64,000 nucleotides of DNA from Echinometra lucunter (GCA_029962745.1 CM057162.1:23027451-23091450), one strand, 5' to 3'; positions 1-25,542 are shown, counted from the first letter of the stretch. Notes: generated by a model from the sequence alone, not told the origin. Program-made: numbers and translations.

Positions 1-300
1 AGGGGTAAGAAAATTACAGAGTTATAGGTTCATAGAGTCATGGAGTCATAGAGCCGTTCGTAAAGTTACGAATGACTTTACGAACGACTTGAATATGGCA
101 AGCCAAGTGGGATTCTTAATCCTTGTAAATCACATCAGCTAAAGGTCAAATATGCGGACGTAGATTAACATAATTACTATTCTTAACTAAATTTTTTATT
201 TCAAAGTATATTTTTTGCCAAAATTTAATTGAGATTATGAGAAACGTAGTCACACTTTATTGAATTGTCAGGAAAAACTTTGGGCAATGAGAGTCAAGTG
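1..300 (-). mobile_element. Truncated MITE of the 12548-12872 family
   Basis: Text from about 52 ('gttcgtaaagttacgaatgac', 'cgacttgaatatg', 'cagctaaaggt', 'caggaaaaactttgggca') matches the reverse complement of the 12548-12872 element. One end is missing. Confidence 0.6.
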
Positions 301-387
301 ATAAGAGCACTGAACCATACCACCACCATGGTATAGTTTCCAGGGACACGTTTGATATGGTTGTTGTTATTTATCATCGTTGTTATT

Positions 388-700
388 CCCCTGGCAAACG
401 AAGTTTGAAGGGGGGTATATAGGAATCAGCGTACGGTCGGTCAGGTGGTCAGTCGGTCCGTTGCAAATCTTGTGGATCGCACTACTTCCTCATTTTTCAA
501 GCAATGTTCATGAAACTTGGCACACACATTGGTCTTGGGATGAAAGTGGGGGAGACATATTTTTTGAATGTGTCGGAAACTGTGTTGCCATGATAACGGC
601 ATGTTATGGCATTAAATTAGGAAAATATATGCCAATTGAACTACTTCCTTATTTTGCAAGCAATGCTCAGTAAATTTAGCACACACATTGGGGCAGGCCT
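388..700 (+). mobile_element. Hairpin-capped tandem-repeat element, family D, 5' part
   Basis: It starts with the hairpin CCCC-TGG-CAAAC-GAA-GTTTG-AA-GGGG (388-413). Then come 'tatataggaatcagcgt', a GGTCGGTC microsatellite and two units with 'actacttcctcatttttcaagcaatg' and 'atgaaacttggcacacacattgg'. Similarity fades after about 700. It is the mirror layout of family C, with the hairpin at the start. Confidence 0.5.
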
Positions 701-926
701 ATCACATTCAGTGATATTTATATTTGATATATTGGATGGCTCTGAATGGGATATCAGAGAATATTCCACGAGTTAGGACCAATATTGGCCCTAACGAGTG
801 GCATATTTCTGGTATTCCATGAAATAAAGCCATCAATATAATCATTATTATCTATACCCAATAGGAAAGTGTTTTAAAATTAAATAAAAATAATTTCGGC
901 AACCAAAAAGGGCCCTTCATCATACA

Positions 927-1253
927 TTAAAGACGCTAGGTCGTGGGCTTTCATGGGGAATGGATCATAATTTGCTGACACCAGACTTTGTGAAAAATAC
1001 CTGTACTAGAGCTACATTTCTGGAGCACAGCAAAACAAGCTATCCCACCACAAACATTCTTCGGCCTGCTTCTGGCATTCTCGGGCCAGGGAAAGTGAGA
1101 TAATGACTTTGCCATATGGGGAAAGGGTGAAGATACAGAGCATTACATAAGGTCTGTTGGTCATAAAACTCACAGTGATGGACAACACCTGTTACTGGGT
1201 AAGCACCCATGGTGTCCAATTCCCCTTGAAAGCCCACGACCTAGCGTCTTTAA
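927..1253. mobile_element. TTAA-flanked MITE (327 bp)
   Basis: The ends are TTAAAGACGCTAGGTCGTGG... and its complement ...CCACGACCTAGCGTCTTTAA. About 35 bp of inverted repeat has very few mismatches. No coding capacity; single copy in the window. Confidence 0.8.
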
Positions 1254-1592
1254 TTTTGATCACACAAGTTACTTCTTTATGACATCATCTAAGTATCTTT
1301 TGCGCATTGCATTATTGCATATCTGCGCATATTGCGTATGATTGTGATATTGCGCAAGCGAAGAGACGATGCAAAATATGATATAATATTGTACGGCAAA
1401 TTTTGTACATGAGCCTATGGGGAATTTGGCGTTTCCTACAATATGCTCTGATATTTCACAGACAAATCATGCAGACAAAAAATACACATTTTTAATGCAC
1501 CGACAAAATACCTTATATACTCCAGTTTATTATCGTTATCATCATTTATCATCATTACTGTTATTGTTACTATTGTCTTGACCTTCTTTCAG

Positions 1593-13488
<11,896 letters not shown>

Positions 13489-14061
13489 CAATTTCTGTCC
13501 CGTTTTTTTTTTCCAGTCGGAGGATTCTGTCCAAAGCCCCACTATCTATTTGACAGTCTGCAAATTATTGTCCAGAATGCTCTGTAAAGCATAATAGATT
13601 TCTCTTCCTCTTCATATGGTTTTTCAGCATACCCATAATTTTTGGTCCCTCATTCAGCTTAAACTCCTGGAAGTCAGTCCGTAGGGAAGACTCAAACCAC
13701 TGTCTCATGATATATATGAAGACAAGGTTTGTTATCATAAGTCACGTCAGAGCCCAATTTGACCGCAGCCTAGATCGGGATTCCTGCACAGTGTCTTTTG
13801 TTCCACTAATCCCTTCTAATGCTCCTGTCCTTTTGAAGATAAAACAGTGGGGATCGGGAAAGCTGATGTGAATACCCGCGGCGGAGAAGCCGATAAGAAC
13901 TAATGGATGCACCTTTTGATAAGCTACCTAATAATAATGTTGGTAACAATTATTGTAGTAATACGAATAATAACAAAATTGGATTCTTGTAGAGCACTCT
14001 TGTCCATCATGCCAGTTGCTCCAGTATAACCCTGGCTCTCTGTGAGCTACCCATACCAGGG

Positions 14062-14240
14062 AGGTGTTTCACGAAGCTGTGTGCAAAGTTACGCATGACT
14101 GTAAGAATGACTTAACTATGAACAGCCAAATGCTATTCCCAAGGTTTTTTGTTATGTTCACAGAATGTGACTGTATTTCCCTTAATCTCAATTAAATTGT
14201 TGGCAAAAACTATATTCTACATTAGCGAAGGAGAGCATCA
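14062..14240 (+). repeat. Half copy of the 12548-12872 MITE
   Basis: 'ggtgtttcacgaagctgt', 'aaagttacgcatgact' and 'aatctcaattaaattgt' follow the family order. The second half is missing. Confidence 0.55.
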
Positions 14241-15062
14241 CTTTTTGAAGTATTACCACCCCTACGTATGGCATTGGTCAGAGAAATCAACCCATTGATT
14301 GAATTAGCTATGACCATGGTTCCCAACATTTTTGAAAATCAGTTCGTGTACCTGGATGAAATTGAAGAATTCTTATTCAGTAATTATCAGGACGTATAAG
14401 CACCTGCATGCACATTTTATCTGTAACTAATTTGGCCTTTGATTACAAAATCGATAAAGTCAGCTGTGTCCATTGGTGTTCTGATTGTGAATGCTGATTG
14501 GAAATCTAGTGTAATTGCAAAGGGTGTTCAGTCTTAAAAGAAGTGATAAGTCTATTTTTTTTAAAATCTGGGCTTCTATAGTCTGCCCTCCTCTGACAGA
14601 AGCAAGCAAGTGACAAAAGTGACATTTCCAGTAAAAGAGCAAAATGTATCTGTCATTTACACTGACGACGGTGCAATACCATGATGTCTTGCCTAACATA
14701 TCTCTTAGCAGGATAAGTGTTCATGCATAGAAATTGGCCTGGAAGAAGGGCACTCCAGGTAAAATATGTCAGTGTCAGTAAGTCAAATTTGGTTGATATG
14801 CCACTTGCTCCCTTTTGTCAAAGAAGGTCAGTCGTAAGTGAGCCAGTAATTTCATCATACTTTGATATTCTTGATGGTGGAATTATTGTACAAGGGCTTA
14901 CCATTCTCGTCATGTGCTGCAAGTAGGTGTATATGTAGTATATGAGGTCTGACTGTTAGTAATGATGTTACTACTAAAACCCATTTGATATTATGAGCTG
15001 CAGTTGGGTTTATTGCCTTAGATGTAGTCTTCACTTTAGAAACTTTTATCCTCTTTCTTTTC

Positions 15063-15163
15063 ATTCATCATCATCATCATCATCATCACCATCATCATTA
15101 CCATCATCATCACCATCATCATCGTCACCATCATCATTATCATCATCATCATCATCATCATTG
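15063..15163. repeat. (ATC)n microsatellite
   Basis: Imperfect ATC/TTATC/ACCATC array downstream of the kinase stop. The open frames across it are artefacts. Confidence 0.9.
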
Positions 15164-15497
15164 GCAGCATTATCAAATCATCACCATTCTTTTATCTTTT
15201 CTTTTTTTCTGTTTATTTTTGTAAACCTTTCGTCTTGTCATGCTTTCTTTTTGTTCTATTCCCTTTTCACTGATCTTGTCTTATCGTGGCTTATTAATTG
15301 TGGCGTATGTGTGTATTTGAATGCCTCACGTTTTTGCCACGTAGTGAATACACCTTGTCACTGCACCTAGTACCATACAAGTAAATGCAAGGTCAAGTCT
15401 AGGCTGTTTGCAATTCATTTGTAGGCTTGGTGAAACATAGCACATTGAATGATGTTCTCCCAAATAATGGGTTCATCAGCGGGATAACATTATACCT

Positions 15498-15644
15498 GGG
15501 CCCCATTTCATAAAATTTGTTATCCATAACAAGTTGCAATACCTGTTACAAGCTACTGAAATCCTTGCATCTGATTGGCTGAGAGCACATCTGCCATAGA
15601 AATGTGGCAGTTGTTAACTGATAACAAGTTATGAAACAGGGCCC
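15498..15644. mobile_element. Small MITE, GGGCCCC ends, copy 1
   Basis: GGGCCCCATTTCATAAAA and TGAAACAGGGCCC are the ends. Inside are 'gttatccataacaagtt' and 'gatctgattggctgagagc'-type text. Closely related to 29023-29169. Confidence 0.75.
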
Positions 15645-16901
15645 TAATATACCAGTATACTCTATGTGGGAGTGAGGGGGGGGGGGGGGGCGGCCAGTTT
15701 GGGCACATTATTTATCGGTAGCTATGAAGGGGTAGAGAAGAAAGATTTACACCCTGAATATATGCCTGTAATCACAAAGTTTGCGGAGTTCTTTTTATGA
15801 ATCCTCATGTACATGTTTGCTAGTTGGAACAAACTAACTCCCAAGCATAGACTGTTTCTACTCAATGTATTTTTTTATGCAAGATTCAATCAGTTCTGAC
15901 AGAGAGCAGCTGTAATAGAAGCCATCTTGTCAGTCATGTCGGATGAAAATGATTAAAAGTATTCAAGAAGATGATTTAAATCATTATCAGTAGTAGACTA
16001 CTCAGGGCAAAAAATAGTAATCCTTGTAACATGCAGAGAGTCATCTATGAAATGAGAAAACTCAGCCTATCCTAATATATGGCACGTCTAAGAAAAACTA
16101 AACAGAGTTTATGAGGATATTGATATGATTTTCTGCCCGCACTATTTCATTGCCCAATAAACAGTATGATATTACAGATTATGACATGATGTGTGTACAG
16201 TGCAGTTTGTGCATTTTCCTACTAATATGAGAATTGGAGACCCTGCATCATAAACATAAAGATAATGCAATGTTACATTTGTTGAGGGTTTATTATGATA
16301 AATGTTATTATTTATTTTTACATTATTTCAACTGCACCAATTTCTTACATATACTTCATACATTTATAAAAGTCTGTCTGTTCACAACTTTTTATGTTGT
16401 TCGCTCGTGGAAAGAGCTGCGTTTACATGTAGATGAAATATATGTATGAGATATATGTTTTACACATTTATGAAAGAAGGATCTATCTATGTATTTTTCT
16501 ATGTGTGAGATGTATTTTGATGTACTGTTATTTGTAAAGTGAATCATATTCATGTACATGTCTTGAGACTGTTAAGTCATCAAACTTTGTAGAATTTGAG
16601 TCCTTTTTGAGTGGTGGACAGGGCACATCTGAATGCATTGTACAATAAAGCAGGAATGCAAGCCTCAACCATATGTGAACATGAAACCTTGTTCCTTCAT
16701 GATAACATAGAGCACTTTTACTACTAGGCATCAGTTTTATTAACCTGTTGACTACTTAATTCTAAATTTCCTGTAGACTTTGTACAAGGGCCACTCATAT
16801 TCAGTAGCAAATGGGTTAAACATCAAATTTCCGTATGTGAACAAAGCTGTAATAGTCTTAAAGGAGCTTAGCAAGACTGAATGGCATGAAAAGACACATC
16901 T

Positions 16902-17213
16902 GGGGGTGTTTCACAAAGACTAAGATTGACTCAAATCGCACTTGACTATGGTTGGCCAATGGCCATTCATGCCACTGTTTGCTTTCACCATCGGTCTCTC
17001 AAGGGATGTGCAAATCATTGTCACAAATTGAAGAATTTACATTTTTTATTTTCTTCATCAATGAACTATAAAAAATTGTCATTTCTGCAGATTTGTGACC
17101 ATGATTTGCAAATCCATTGAGAGATCCATGGTGAAAGAAAACAGTCGCATGAATGGCCAACCATAGTTAAGTGCGATTTTAGTCAATCTTAGTCTTTGTG
17201 AAACACTCCCCCT
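16902..17213. mobile_element. Foldback MITE with ~110-bp arms
   Basis: The left arm ('ggggtgtttcacaaagacta', 'atggttggccaat', 'catgccactgtttgc') pairs with the right arm ('gcatgaatggccaaccatag', 'cttagtctttgtgaaacact'). The loop is around 17030-17080. It lies downstream of the kinase stop. Confidence 0.8.
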
Positions 17214-18375
17214 GGAACATAGACAATACATGTAGTATGCATTTTGTGTTCCGTGTCTGTACATTTCATGAAGCTAAGGTGTAAGTTTAATTAAGATTAC
17301 AATTTCATTAATCAATGATGTTCCTTTTGAATCATTTGAAATGTAAAATCAGAGATGTTGTTGGGCTTTTCATGGCTTTTTGTTCACATTATTGAGTCAG
17401 CCTTGATATGAGGTATAGGTGGATTGCTCCTGCCTGCATGATTTTTCTCTACAAATGCATGATTTTTCTCTGCAAGTTGGAAGTGTATATTACATTGTTA
17501 TTGCTTACTGTCACCATTCTAAACCTAATCACTGTTATTTGCAGGTTGTGATGTATCATTCTTTGCAACCCACATGAATTGTGAATTATTTCAAAATATG
17601 GTTTTAGATAATTAGGCTTTGCTGTCTGCAAGAGGTTGGAATGTTTTGGGGGTTTTTTTTGAGAGGGGTGTGGGGGGGGGGGGGGGGGGAGAGGGGCTGA
17701 CTTGATACACCATGTTTGCATGTGCTCTGTAGATATTACAACTTCACATGTATATGTTCAACATATGCCCTCTTTTTTCCCATATATGTGTATATTGCTA
17801 CAGATCTGCAATATGTTATGATGTGGTATATATGTTAAAGTCTCTTTTGTTGACATAATATGGAATTGTACATGTATAGATTGTCTTTTTTCCTCTCCGA
17901 TACTATCATGTAACTTCATAAAGTGACTGTCTTGTAAAAACTATATGGTATATCAATATGTGTTGTTTTGCATGGCAATTATGTATGTATGTAAATTAGC
18001 CTGTAACAATTGTATGACAAGTATTTTTATACGTCTTTAATGCAATTTAATGGATATGATATATATTTTTTTCATTAGATTTATGATCATTATTAGTAAT
18101 GATTAAGCAAACATCATATGATTGGGTTATGGCACTGTTGTCTCACGTTTTTCGAATGCTTTAGGGCATTAATCAGTATTATTTGCATGAATTGGGATAC
18201 ACAGTGCCCTCTTCCAACATTGCTAGAACCATACATAGTTCTACTATGTGGAAATCAAGCCACTTCAAATCACCGTTGGCTTGTAAATATTTCTTCTCTC
18301 TTGCGTCATCTCCTCTTTTTCTTTGTCTTTCCATTTTATACCCTCTTCCTTCCCTCTACCCATTGTCTCACCCCT

Positions 18376-18401
18376 CTCTCTCTCTCTCTTCTCTTTCTCT
18401 A

Positions 18402-18444
<43 letters not shown>

Positions 18445-18491
18445 TCTCTCTCTCTTCTCTTCTCTTTCTTCTCTATCTCTCTCTCTCTCTC

Positions 18492-18582
<91 letters not shown>
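18376..18582. repeat. (CT)n microsatellite
   Basis: About 200 bp of nearly pure CT with a few TT and AT breaks. Its Ser-Leu and Arg-Glu frames are not genes. Confidence 0.95.
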
Positions 18583-18586
<4 letters not shown>

Positions 18587-20328
18587 TGCTACATGTATGT
18601 CCCAATTAAACTGTACTACATGTATATCAATGATGTTACTTTGCATGACAAATTATGGTTTTTTGGGGGGTCATATTTCTCTACCTTTGTGTAATATTGT
18701 ATCACGGTCTTTTGTTCCACAGCGGTTTTCTACACTCTAACTCACCTTCATGTCTTACACTACCATTTTCCTCTTCTTTCAATTTCTCAACTTCTTAACT
18801 TCATATTTCCCTTGTTTGTTTGTGTTGATTAGTGTTGCCTAAATGCTAGTATATCATGGATTGACCTGTCATACTTGTGTTCACACGTAGAATGTATGTG
18901 AAATATCAGTTCATAACATGACTCTTCTGTATTCATTATTGAAAGAATGACAGTAAATCACTCACGGTCAGTCGCGTCTAATACAATCTAGCCTATTAAA
19001 ATATGCACTATTTCTATACATTTTGCTTTGCTTGTTCATAAAATTGTACTAGAATTAATACTTCTTGCAGGATTCACAATAATGTTTTTATTTCTATTTT
19101 TTTTTAAAGAGGGGTCTTGAACTTAATTTAACGGTCTTTACAAAGTGTCTCATTTGAATTTTGGTAAATTTAGACCCCCCCCCTCCAAAAAAAAAAAGAA
19201 AAAAAAATGTGGGGGTTTACCGAGGGGGGTTTTCCGCTTCATATCTGAACAAGCCTCAAAGCAAAAGCTAATGAAAGTTTGAAGAAAGATAGACAAAGCA
19301 GAGGTAAATCTTATGTGTAAGTTATTGTGTTTCCCATACGTTACCAAGTATCAAGCAGTAGTAATGAACATTGCTATTATCAAATGTATGGTTGTACTTG
19401 TTATTTGTTCTTATCCCAGCTATAGTACACGGCTGTCAACATGTCGGAATCAGCAGGTGTACTAAAAATTTTTGATGGAGTTATGACCAAGTACATTTGG
19501 TATAGTCTGTTGCCAGTGTTAAGTTGCTTTGACTTTGTTGCAGTCAATGGACATCAAATATTTTCTTTGGAAAATATCAGCTTATTTTCAATTTCAGATG
19601 ATAACGAAAAGGGACTATATATATATGTCAATGATTTCCGTAGCCTGTGATATATCAGTGAAACAAATTAATTTTGGGACAAGGGTAATTTGGGAAGTTT
19701 ATGGAATCAGTCCTAGGACCTGCCGCATATGTGAAGATTTATGATGACATTTAGACTTGTGAAAGCAAATTGTCTTCAAAGCTTAGTCCCTCTCCCCTTC
19801 ATATTAAATTTAGAAGTGATTTGATCCTTCCACACTTATGGGCATTTTTCTTGAAATCCCTTGTTTGTGTACAGACCATTTCTCTCAACAATAAAACATA
19901 GAATGGCTATTGAAATAGGATTACTGCTTCCCCTAATTGATGCTGTTAAAAGTGCTTACAGTATACTATACAGTAACAGTCTCTTTGCTTATAAATTAAG
20001 CAGAATTCATTTAAAGAGCAATCTTGTATTAAAGGAAGTGAAGTGCCCTCATGAATCAATGAACAGTTAATCCATCTCATAAATATATCTTCTTTTTTAC
20101 AATTAATAGATGTTCTCTCTTAATTTAAATATTAAATGCCTCATGTTATGTATTCCATTCTTTCATTCTGTAGTTTGCTGAAGTTTGTTAATTCTACTTT
20201 TTTACTTTCTTTTTTTCCCAGTTTAAAGAGCCAGTACTGATTTTGTTTTGCTAGGTTTCTGTTTCTCATTGTCATTTCATTTTTGAAGACTTTTTCTTTA
20301 AGGATTGATACATTATTAAAAATGCAAT

Positions 20329-20519
20329 ACAGTGGCGGATCCAGTCAAGGGCGCAAGATTCGCGTGCCCCCTCTGTTTTTTGAGAATCACTTATTGAACA
20401 TACATGGTAATATAGTTACATCTAAGAAAATCGTTGTCTGTGCCCCCTCTTTTTTTTTTTTTTTCAAATTTGCTGTTTGCGCCCCCTCTGTTTACAAATC
20501 CTGGATCCGGGGTTGCACT
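20329..20519. mobile_element. Short element, AGTGGCGGATCCAG ends
   Basis: CAGTGGCGGATCCAG at the left and CTGGATCCGGGGTTGCAC at the right are inverted. The interior repeats 'gccccctctgtttt' three times. Confidence 0.6.
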
Positions 20520-21235
20520 AGACTGTATCCAGATGTTATTCTGTAGCAAGATCCCTTTCAATATTTCTCTCCACTCTAGAAAAAAATATATGTAAAAATC
20601 TAAAAAGAATTGTAACTTCTTGTTCTATTGGCATTTTTTGTACCCCCAAATGCATACCAACATGATAATGTTGAAAGACAATTTGTTGAATTTTAATCGA
20701 TCATCGATGATTGAATACATTGATGCTGTATTGTGTGCATATCATGTTTGAAGTTAATTTGGATAAGTGATGATGAGGTTTGATATGTATGTAAAAGTAT
20801 GTGTTGAGTATTGTATAGAATTAGACTTACTGTAATTGATTGTTATTGCATGTTGTGTATCAAAAGTGTTTTTTATTTAAAATGATATACAATTTACGTG
20901 GTATACATGTATAATAAGTGCATTTCGCTCTGGCATTATGAGTGTTGTGTACGCACAAATGTTCGTGCTTTTGTTGATCAAAGATGAAATATATTATTAT
21001 GATTCTATCTCACGATGTGAAACCAAAATATAAATTGATATAACACTAAATCTCTGCCTATTTATATGTTTTTGTATTGCTTTGTTTTCCTGTGTGGTTA
21101 GTGATACTGACATAAAACTTTTAAGAAAAAGCATCTTTTGTATATGTTTGAGAGATGTGGATTTTGGATTTAAAAGAGACATAGACATGACAGGAATTAG
21201 GCATGGAGATTGAGAAGAACTAGTAGAGAGAGAAG

Positions 21236-21275
<40 letters not shown>

Positions 21276-21441
21276 TCTAGATATAGAATATTTCCCCTCT
21301 TCTAATTGAAATTTTTTTAAATTTTGTTCACGAGATTCCCCTTTCCGCCACTCCCCCCCCCCCCCCCCCCCCCCACCCCGTCAGAATCTGCCACTGATAT
21401 TGGGCACATATGGCACACACTTCGCGAGTGGAGCTGCAGTG

Positions 21442-21455
21442 GTCGTTATAGCAAC
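21442..21455 (+). promoter_or_regulatory. RFX-type X-box upstream of CFAP126
   Basis: GTCGTTATAGCAAC fits the RFX half-site pair (GTNRYY-NN-RGYAAC). It lies 140 bp upstream of the CFAP126 ATG, in a GC-richer patch (21410-21540) between AT-rich flanks. RFX factors drive ciliary genes in animals, and the downstream gene is ciliary, so the match is meaningful. Function is inferred. Confidence 0.6.
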
Positions 21456-21594
21456 CGCCCATTGTTTATGTACGCCCATTACACGTGTAGTATACGTCCG
21501 TGAATTGTTTACATCGCTGTGCCGATCGACGCTGGTAATTTTTCTTCTTGTTGCATATCTTCAACCTTTAACGTTTTTAACTTCATACTGCAAT

Positions 21595-24188
21595 ATGTCA
21601 TCTCATTTCAGTGCAAACCAGGTAAGATATTTTCGCGACTGGTTTAAGCAAATGACACTGTAAAAATCGTGTTACTTTTTCTGACTGAGCTTCTATTACC
21701 GCTAGTTGTACGAGTGGCATTGATGAGGTGACCATACCTCGGGTCCTCGCCTCTTACTTGGCGGGGACCCGCCGGCTCATTGTTATGACGATGCCGATGG
21801 AGACGAAACTCGGCAGGATCGTGCCTTCTGGGAAAGTGCAACTTATCTTAAAGCCAAAGAAATGCCCATTATTTTTCTCTTATTGATATAGATTGAATTT
21901 TTTGGTTCATTAATGTTTGATAACTACAAGCTAACAGTTTTACTCTCCGTTAACTTGCTGTTTTAGTGTCAATGTTAGAACTGCTTTTCCAACTTAAAGA
22001 AGTTCCTCCTTCAAATATTGTCTGCGGTTTATGTTCTTCCGAGTGCTATTTAAGATACACGCTATAATAAGTTTGTTTACAAATACTTACAAGCTCAAAG
22101 GAAAGAGGATGACTAGCTGCTGCCATTTAAGGCTCTACAAGTTACATTACAAATTAGATCTTGTTTAACTTACTTTTTGGAATATAGATCTAGACCCTAG
22201 ATATAACAAGTTAGGCTTACCCACATGTGTCCGGACAGGTTGTGTATTCGGATAGTCAATTTAAAACAGCCATTTTAAAGAGGTTTACAAACAATATTTC
22301 TTAAATTTTCTAACACTTGTGAAAGACAATGTTATAGAGGACACAACTGACGATGATTAGTGCTATTTTAATGAATAGACCCTAGTTTTTGTTGCATCCA
22401 AAGACAAAATAGAAGGCTTCATTTTTGTTAAGCATCCGGACACACGACCCCCCCATCCTATGTAGATGTTGATATTCTGGAACCTTGTTCCAGAATTACG
22501 AAATAGAACCTACAGGTTAAAGAATCTCTCTCCAATTTTAACTGAGATGGGATCATTGGGATGTGTTGTATGTGAAAACAGGTGATGGTGTAGACAAACA
22601 AACAAAACTTTCTTGAGTTTCTATCAGATAATAAATATTTCCCAACTGAAATCAAATGAAAATTAGGTCTATGTGTTTAGGGTTTAGGCTTTTAGTAAAA
22701 ATAGCTATTTGTGGTTTGGTTTCCATGGGGATTTACATATAAAACAGTTTTTTTTCTTCCAACCTACAGTGTATGCCTGTGCACATGAGGAAGGTTTAGG
22801 GTTGTCAGTCTAGTTTGCAAAAAAATTCTTACAATCCAACAAATAAAGTTTTGGAACCTTGTCCGCAACTGTAAATTTTCTTTGTTGACATGTTTATTAG
22901 ATGAAGTTGAAAAGACTTTATTTCATAATGCATGTGGTAGATTTAACTTCAGTGGATATTATTCTAGGGAATCATCTCTTCTTTACTGAAAACTTGATTT
23001 CTTTTCTCCTTTTCAATCTTCACAGTATGAACAAGCCTTTGACAGCAGAAGACTACAGAATTTCCAAATCCCCAAAACATATAAAGAGGTGAGCCCAAGG
23101 AATTTAGATTTGATTATTTTCACATTTTCAGGAAGTAAAATTTGGAATACCAGTATTCACTGCATCTATCTAATTCTGCAAATGTAGATTTTCAACATTG
23201 AAGTTCAAGAAAGATGGTTAAATATTACCCATCCAAATATTAGTGATGCCTTTGCTAAGTAAAGTAATGGATGGAAATGGTTTTTGTTACTCCAAAATTT
23301 ATTACAACTCTATTGTTTTTCAAGACTATTAGGTTTTCCAGTTTATTGTAGAGTGCATGGAACAAGAAAAGAATGTACCTAAATGTAACATTTTCCCTCA
23401 TACTATAATTGTCAAAGGAATAGAATATATTACGCAAATCGTCATGGCCAGATCCTCATCCAGTGAAAAATTGTGGTGGGCACATATGTAAGGGATGCTA
23501 CCCATGTCTCAATGACCTTTTGAGGACATTGTCCAATAATTGAACCAAAATTAGTTTGAACCTACAGGGTATCTACATATTTCGTGTAATTAAAGGTAAA
23601 AAAGAAAGAAAGAAAAAAACCCTGATAAGGCTCCCAAGCACCCCCCCCCCTTCTGAATGGTAGCCATAGAATTTGTAGATTCTCCTTGTCTAAGGAGATA
23701 ATTTTGCTATGCCTGGCCTTCCATCTGGTACATTGTTTTGGAACCAGAATCAAATGTTATAGCCATAAATGTAAGCTTTGAGCTGATTGGATTTACAGTG
23801 TTTTAATCATGCATACATCTTTGTTTCTATTCTTTTTTTTTTCCAATACAGAGGCCTTCATCTTATGAGGGCTTCACACAAATCATTGCCAATGACAAGG
23901 GTCACCTGAAGCCAGGTGTACCCCGCTCCAAGGACTCCCCCTGGGGCGGGTTTGTGGGTACATGGGACATGCCTAAGAAGATTCCTGGCAACGTCACCAC
24001 CTTTATGGCTCGAGGTGACCCTGCCGTAGAGAACATCAAGAAGACAAGGGCGGAACACAACGAATACATGAGGCAGGCTGTATCACCGGACAAGACTCTA
24101 GCCTTGGAACCCAAGGTGAGCCTTCTTTCCAGTTTTAAGCCTTGCTCCCGCTTAACATGAAAAATCCTGAAGAAAGAAAGAGGCCCCC

Positions 24189-24221
<33 letters not shown>

Positions 24222-25542
24222 AGAAAACCCCACACACATACACACACCCACATTAGGAAGACAAAAAGAAACGGCCCACAAAAATCCCCCGCTAGACATT
24301 AACATGAAATGACATGGTGTAGTGCACCTCCCTTTTAATAATACAAAGCACTTGTATTATGCCATCTAATGAGGCTTCTTTAAGTGAATATGTCTAGTTG
24401 CAACAATGCAAGGTGGAAGCCTACATGTAGTAATACAGTGGAAACTCGGTATAAAGAGTTCTGATATAACAAAATTCCTGATATAACAAGGTAATATTTC
24501 AGTCCTAGCTCATATTCTTTTGTTATTTCACCCCGATATGAAAAGATTCCTGCTATAACAAGGTAATTTTGATGGTCCCAAGGACCTTGTTATACTGAGT
24601 TTCCATAGTGTACAGATAGGTGATCTAACTTTTGTTTAGATTATTCATTAAGTCATACCTTAAAGTACCTTAACGCAGGTAGTCGTACATTTGAATTCGT
24701 GGGATATACTGGGTGGAACAACCTCAGTGTGAATCAAAGAAACAGTCGGTCGTTACATGCTTTTAAATTATCACTGAATAATCCAAATTAAAAGAAATTA
24801 TATCATCAACGAATCGTTCAGACAATCCAAAATGACTTCAGAAAATATTTCGACATGTAGTCACTTTAATGTTCGGTTTAACAATATGTTTACGATTGTT
24901 TTTAAATTATTTCAATTTTTTTTCAAATGTTGACTTGTTTTTGTTATTCTAATGGTTTTTTTTTTCAAACTTCTTATTCTGTTAGGCTATTCTGTGTGAT
25001 GTGTAAATAGATTAATTCTGTGCTATTAATTATTTACAATACTATGGATTAATTTTATGTACATTAACTGTATATTATGCGGACAGGGCCGTTGTGGAAA
25101 GCAGTTCTGTAACTGACAATGCTACCCTGTGTAAATAGAACAGCAAATAAATATATAAATCAATAAATAAATAATTAAAATTAGATCGACAATGAAAAAT
25201 GTCAGATGTCATCAAAGGTAATTCTTTATTTTTTTTTCAACAATATTAATAGCAGTTTCCTTTTACATGAACATGTATGAACAAAATGATTTATGCATTA
25301 GTCTATACCCACCACAGAGTGATAAGCACATGCAAATTTTGTGTAATTTTGAGCGTTGTTCTACCAGAATATACAGCTTATTCATAGTAATAATTTTGTA
25401 TTAGTTGGTAAAAAATATTGTATATTCATGTTAAATGATGAATATTTCTTGTTCTTACTATTAACAGCCACAAGTCACAAAGGCTGCAGCGGAAGATGAG
25501 AGACCATGCAACCCTAGTCCGAAGGATCCACTTCCTGCATAA
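21595..25542 (+). CDS. CFAP126: Cilia- and flagella-associated protein 126 (Flattop)
   Basis: Four exons, all with AG/GT borders and phase 0: 21595-21621, 23026-23088, 23852-24115 and 25468-25542 (TAA). The protein has 142 residues; human Flattop is about 177. The start MSSHFSANQ and YEQAF match the vertebrate pattern SANQYEKAF, which fixes the ATG. Exon 3 carries the family core: SYEGFTQIIANDKGHL, then VPRSKDSPWGGFVGTW and MPKKIPG. The C-terminus is short and lacks the long Pro/Ser tail of mammals. Flattop is a microtubule inner/associated protein of motile-cilium doublets and acts in basal-body positioning. An X-box at 21442 suggests RFX control. The long introns hold MITEs and a 42-base poly-C run just after exon 3. 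Confidence 0.95.
24190..24231. repeat. Poly-C run of about 42 bases
   Basis: An uninterrupted C run 75 bp after CFAP126 exon 3, ending in CAG. One of several long G/C homopolymers in the window (also 15676, 17671, 21353, 26094, 31041, 33642, 47562, 55848, 60919, 61820, 62257 and 63658). Confidence 0.95.
24434..24612. mobile_element. Short pogo/Tigger-like MITE in CFAP126 intron 3
   Basis: TACAGTGGAAACTCGGTATA is answered by TATACTGAGTTTCCATAGTG. Internal 'ataacaaggtaat' repeats occur. TA-flanked CAGTGGAA...-type ends recall pogo-group elements; this is a resemblance only. Confidence 0.55.

Larger units (their letters stand above)
13489..21400. other. Interval between the kinase stop and the CFAP126 promoter
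   Basis: AT-rich and without exons I can support. The first part must hold the kinase 3' UTR. Candidate AATAAA hexamers lie at 16156 and 16644, but none is compelling. It contains the MITEs at 14062, 15498, 16902 and 20329, and the ATC and CT microsatellites. Confidence 0.6.

Noticed and set aside
18118..18740. Overlapping open frames up to 185 codons rich in Ser-Leu or Arg-Glu
   Set aside because: They are translations of the CT microsatellite in every frame and strand, with no splice-joined homology.
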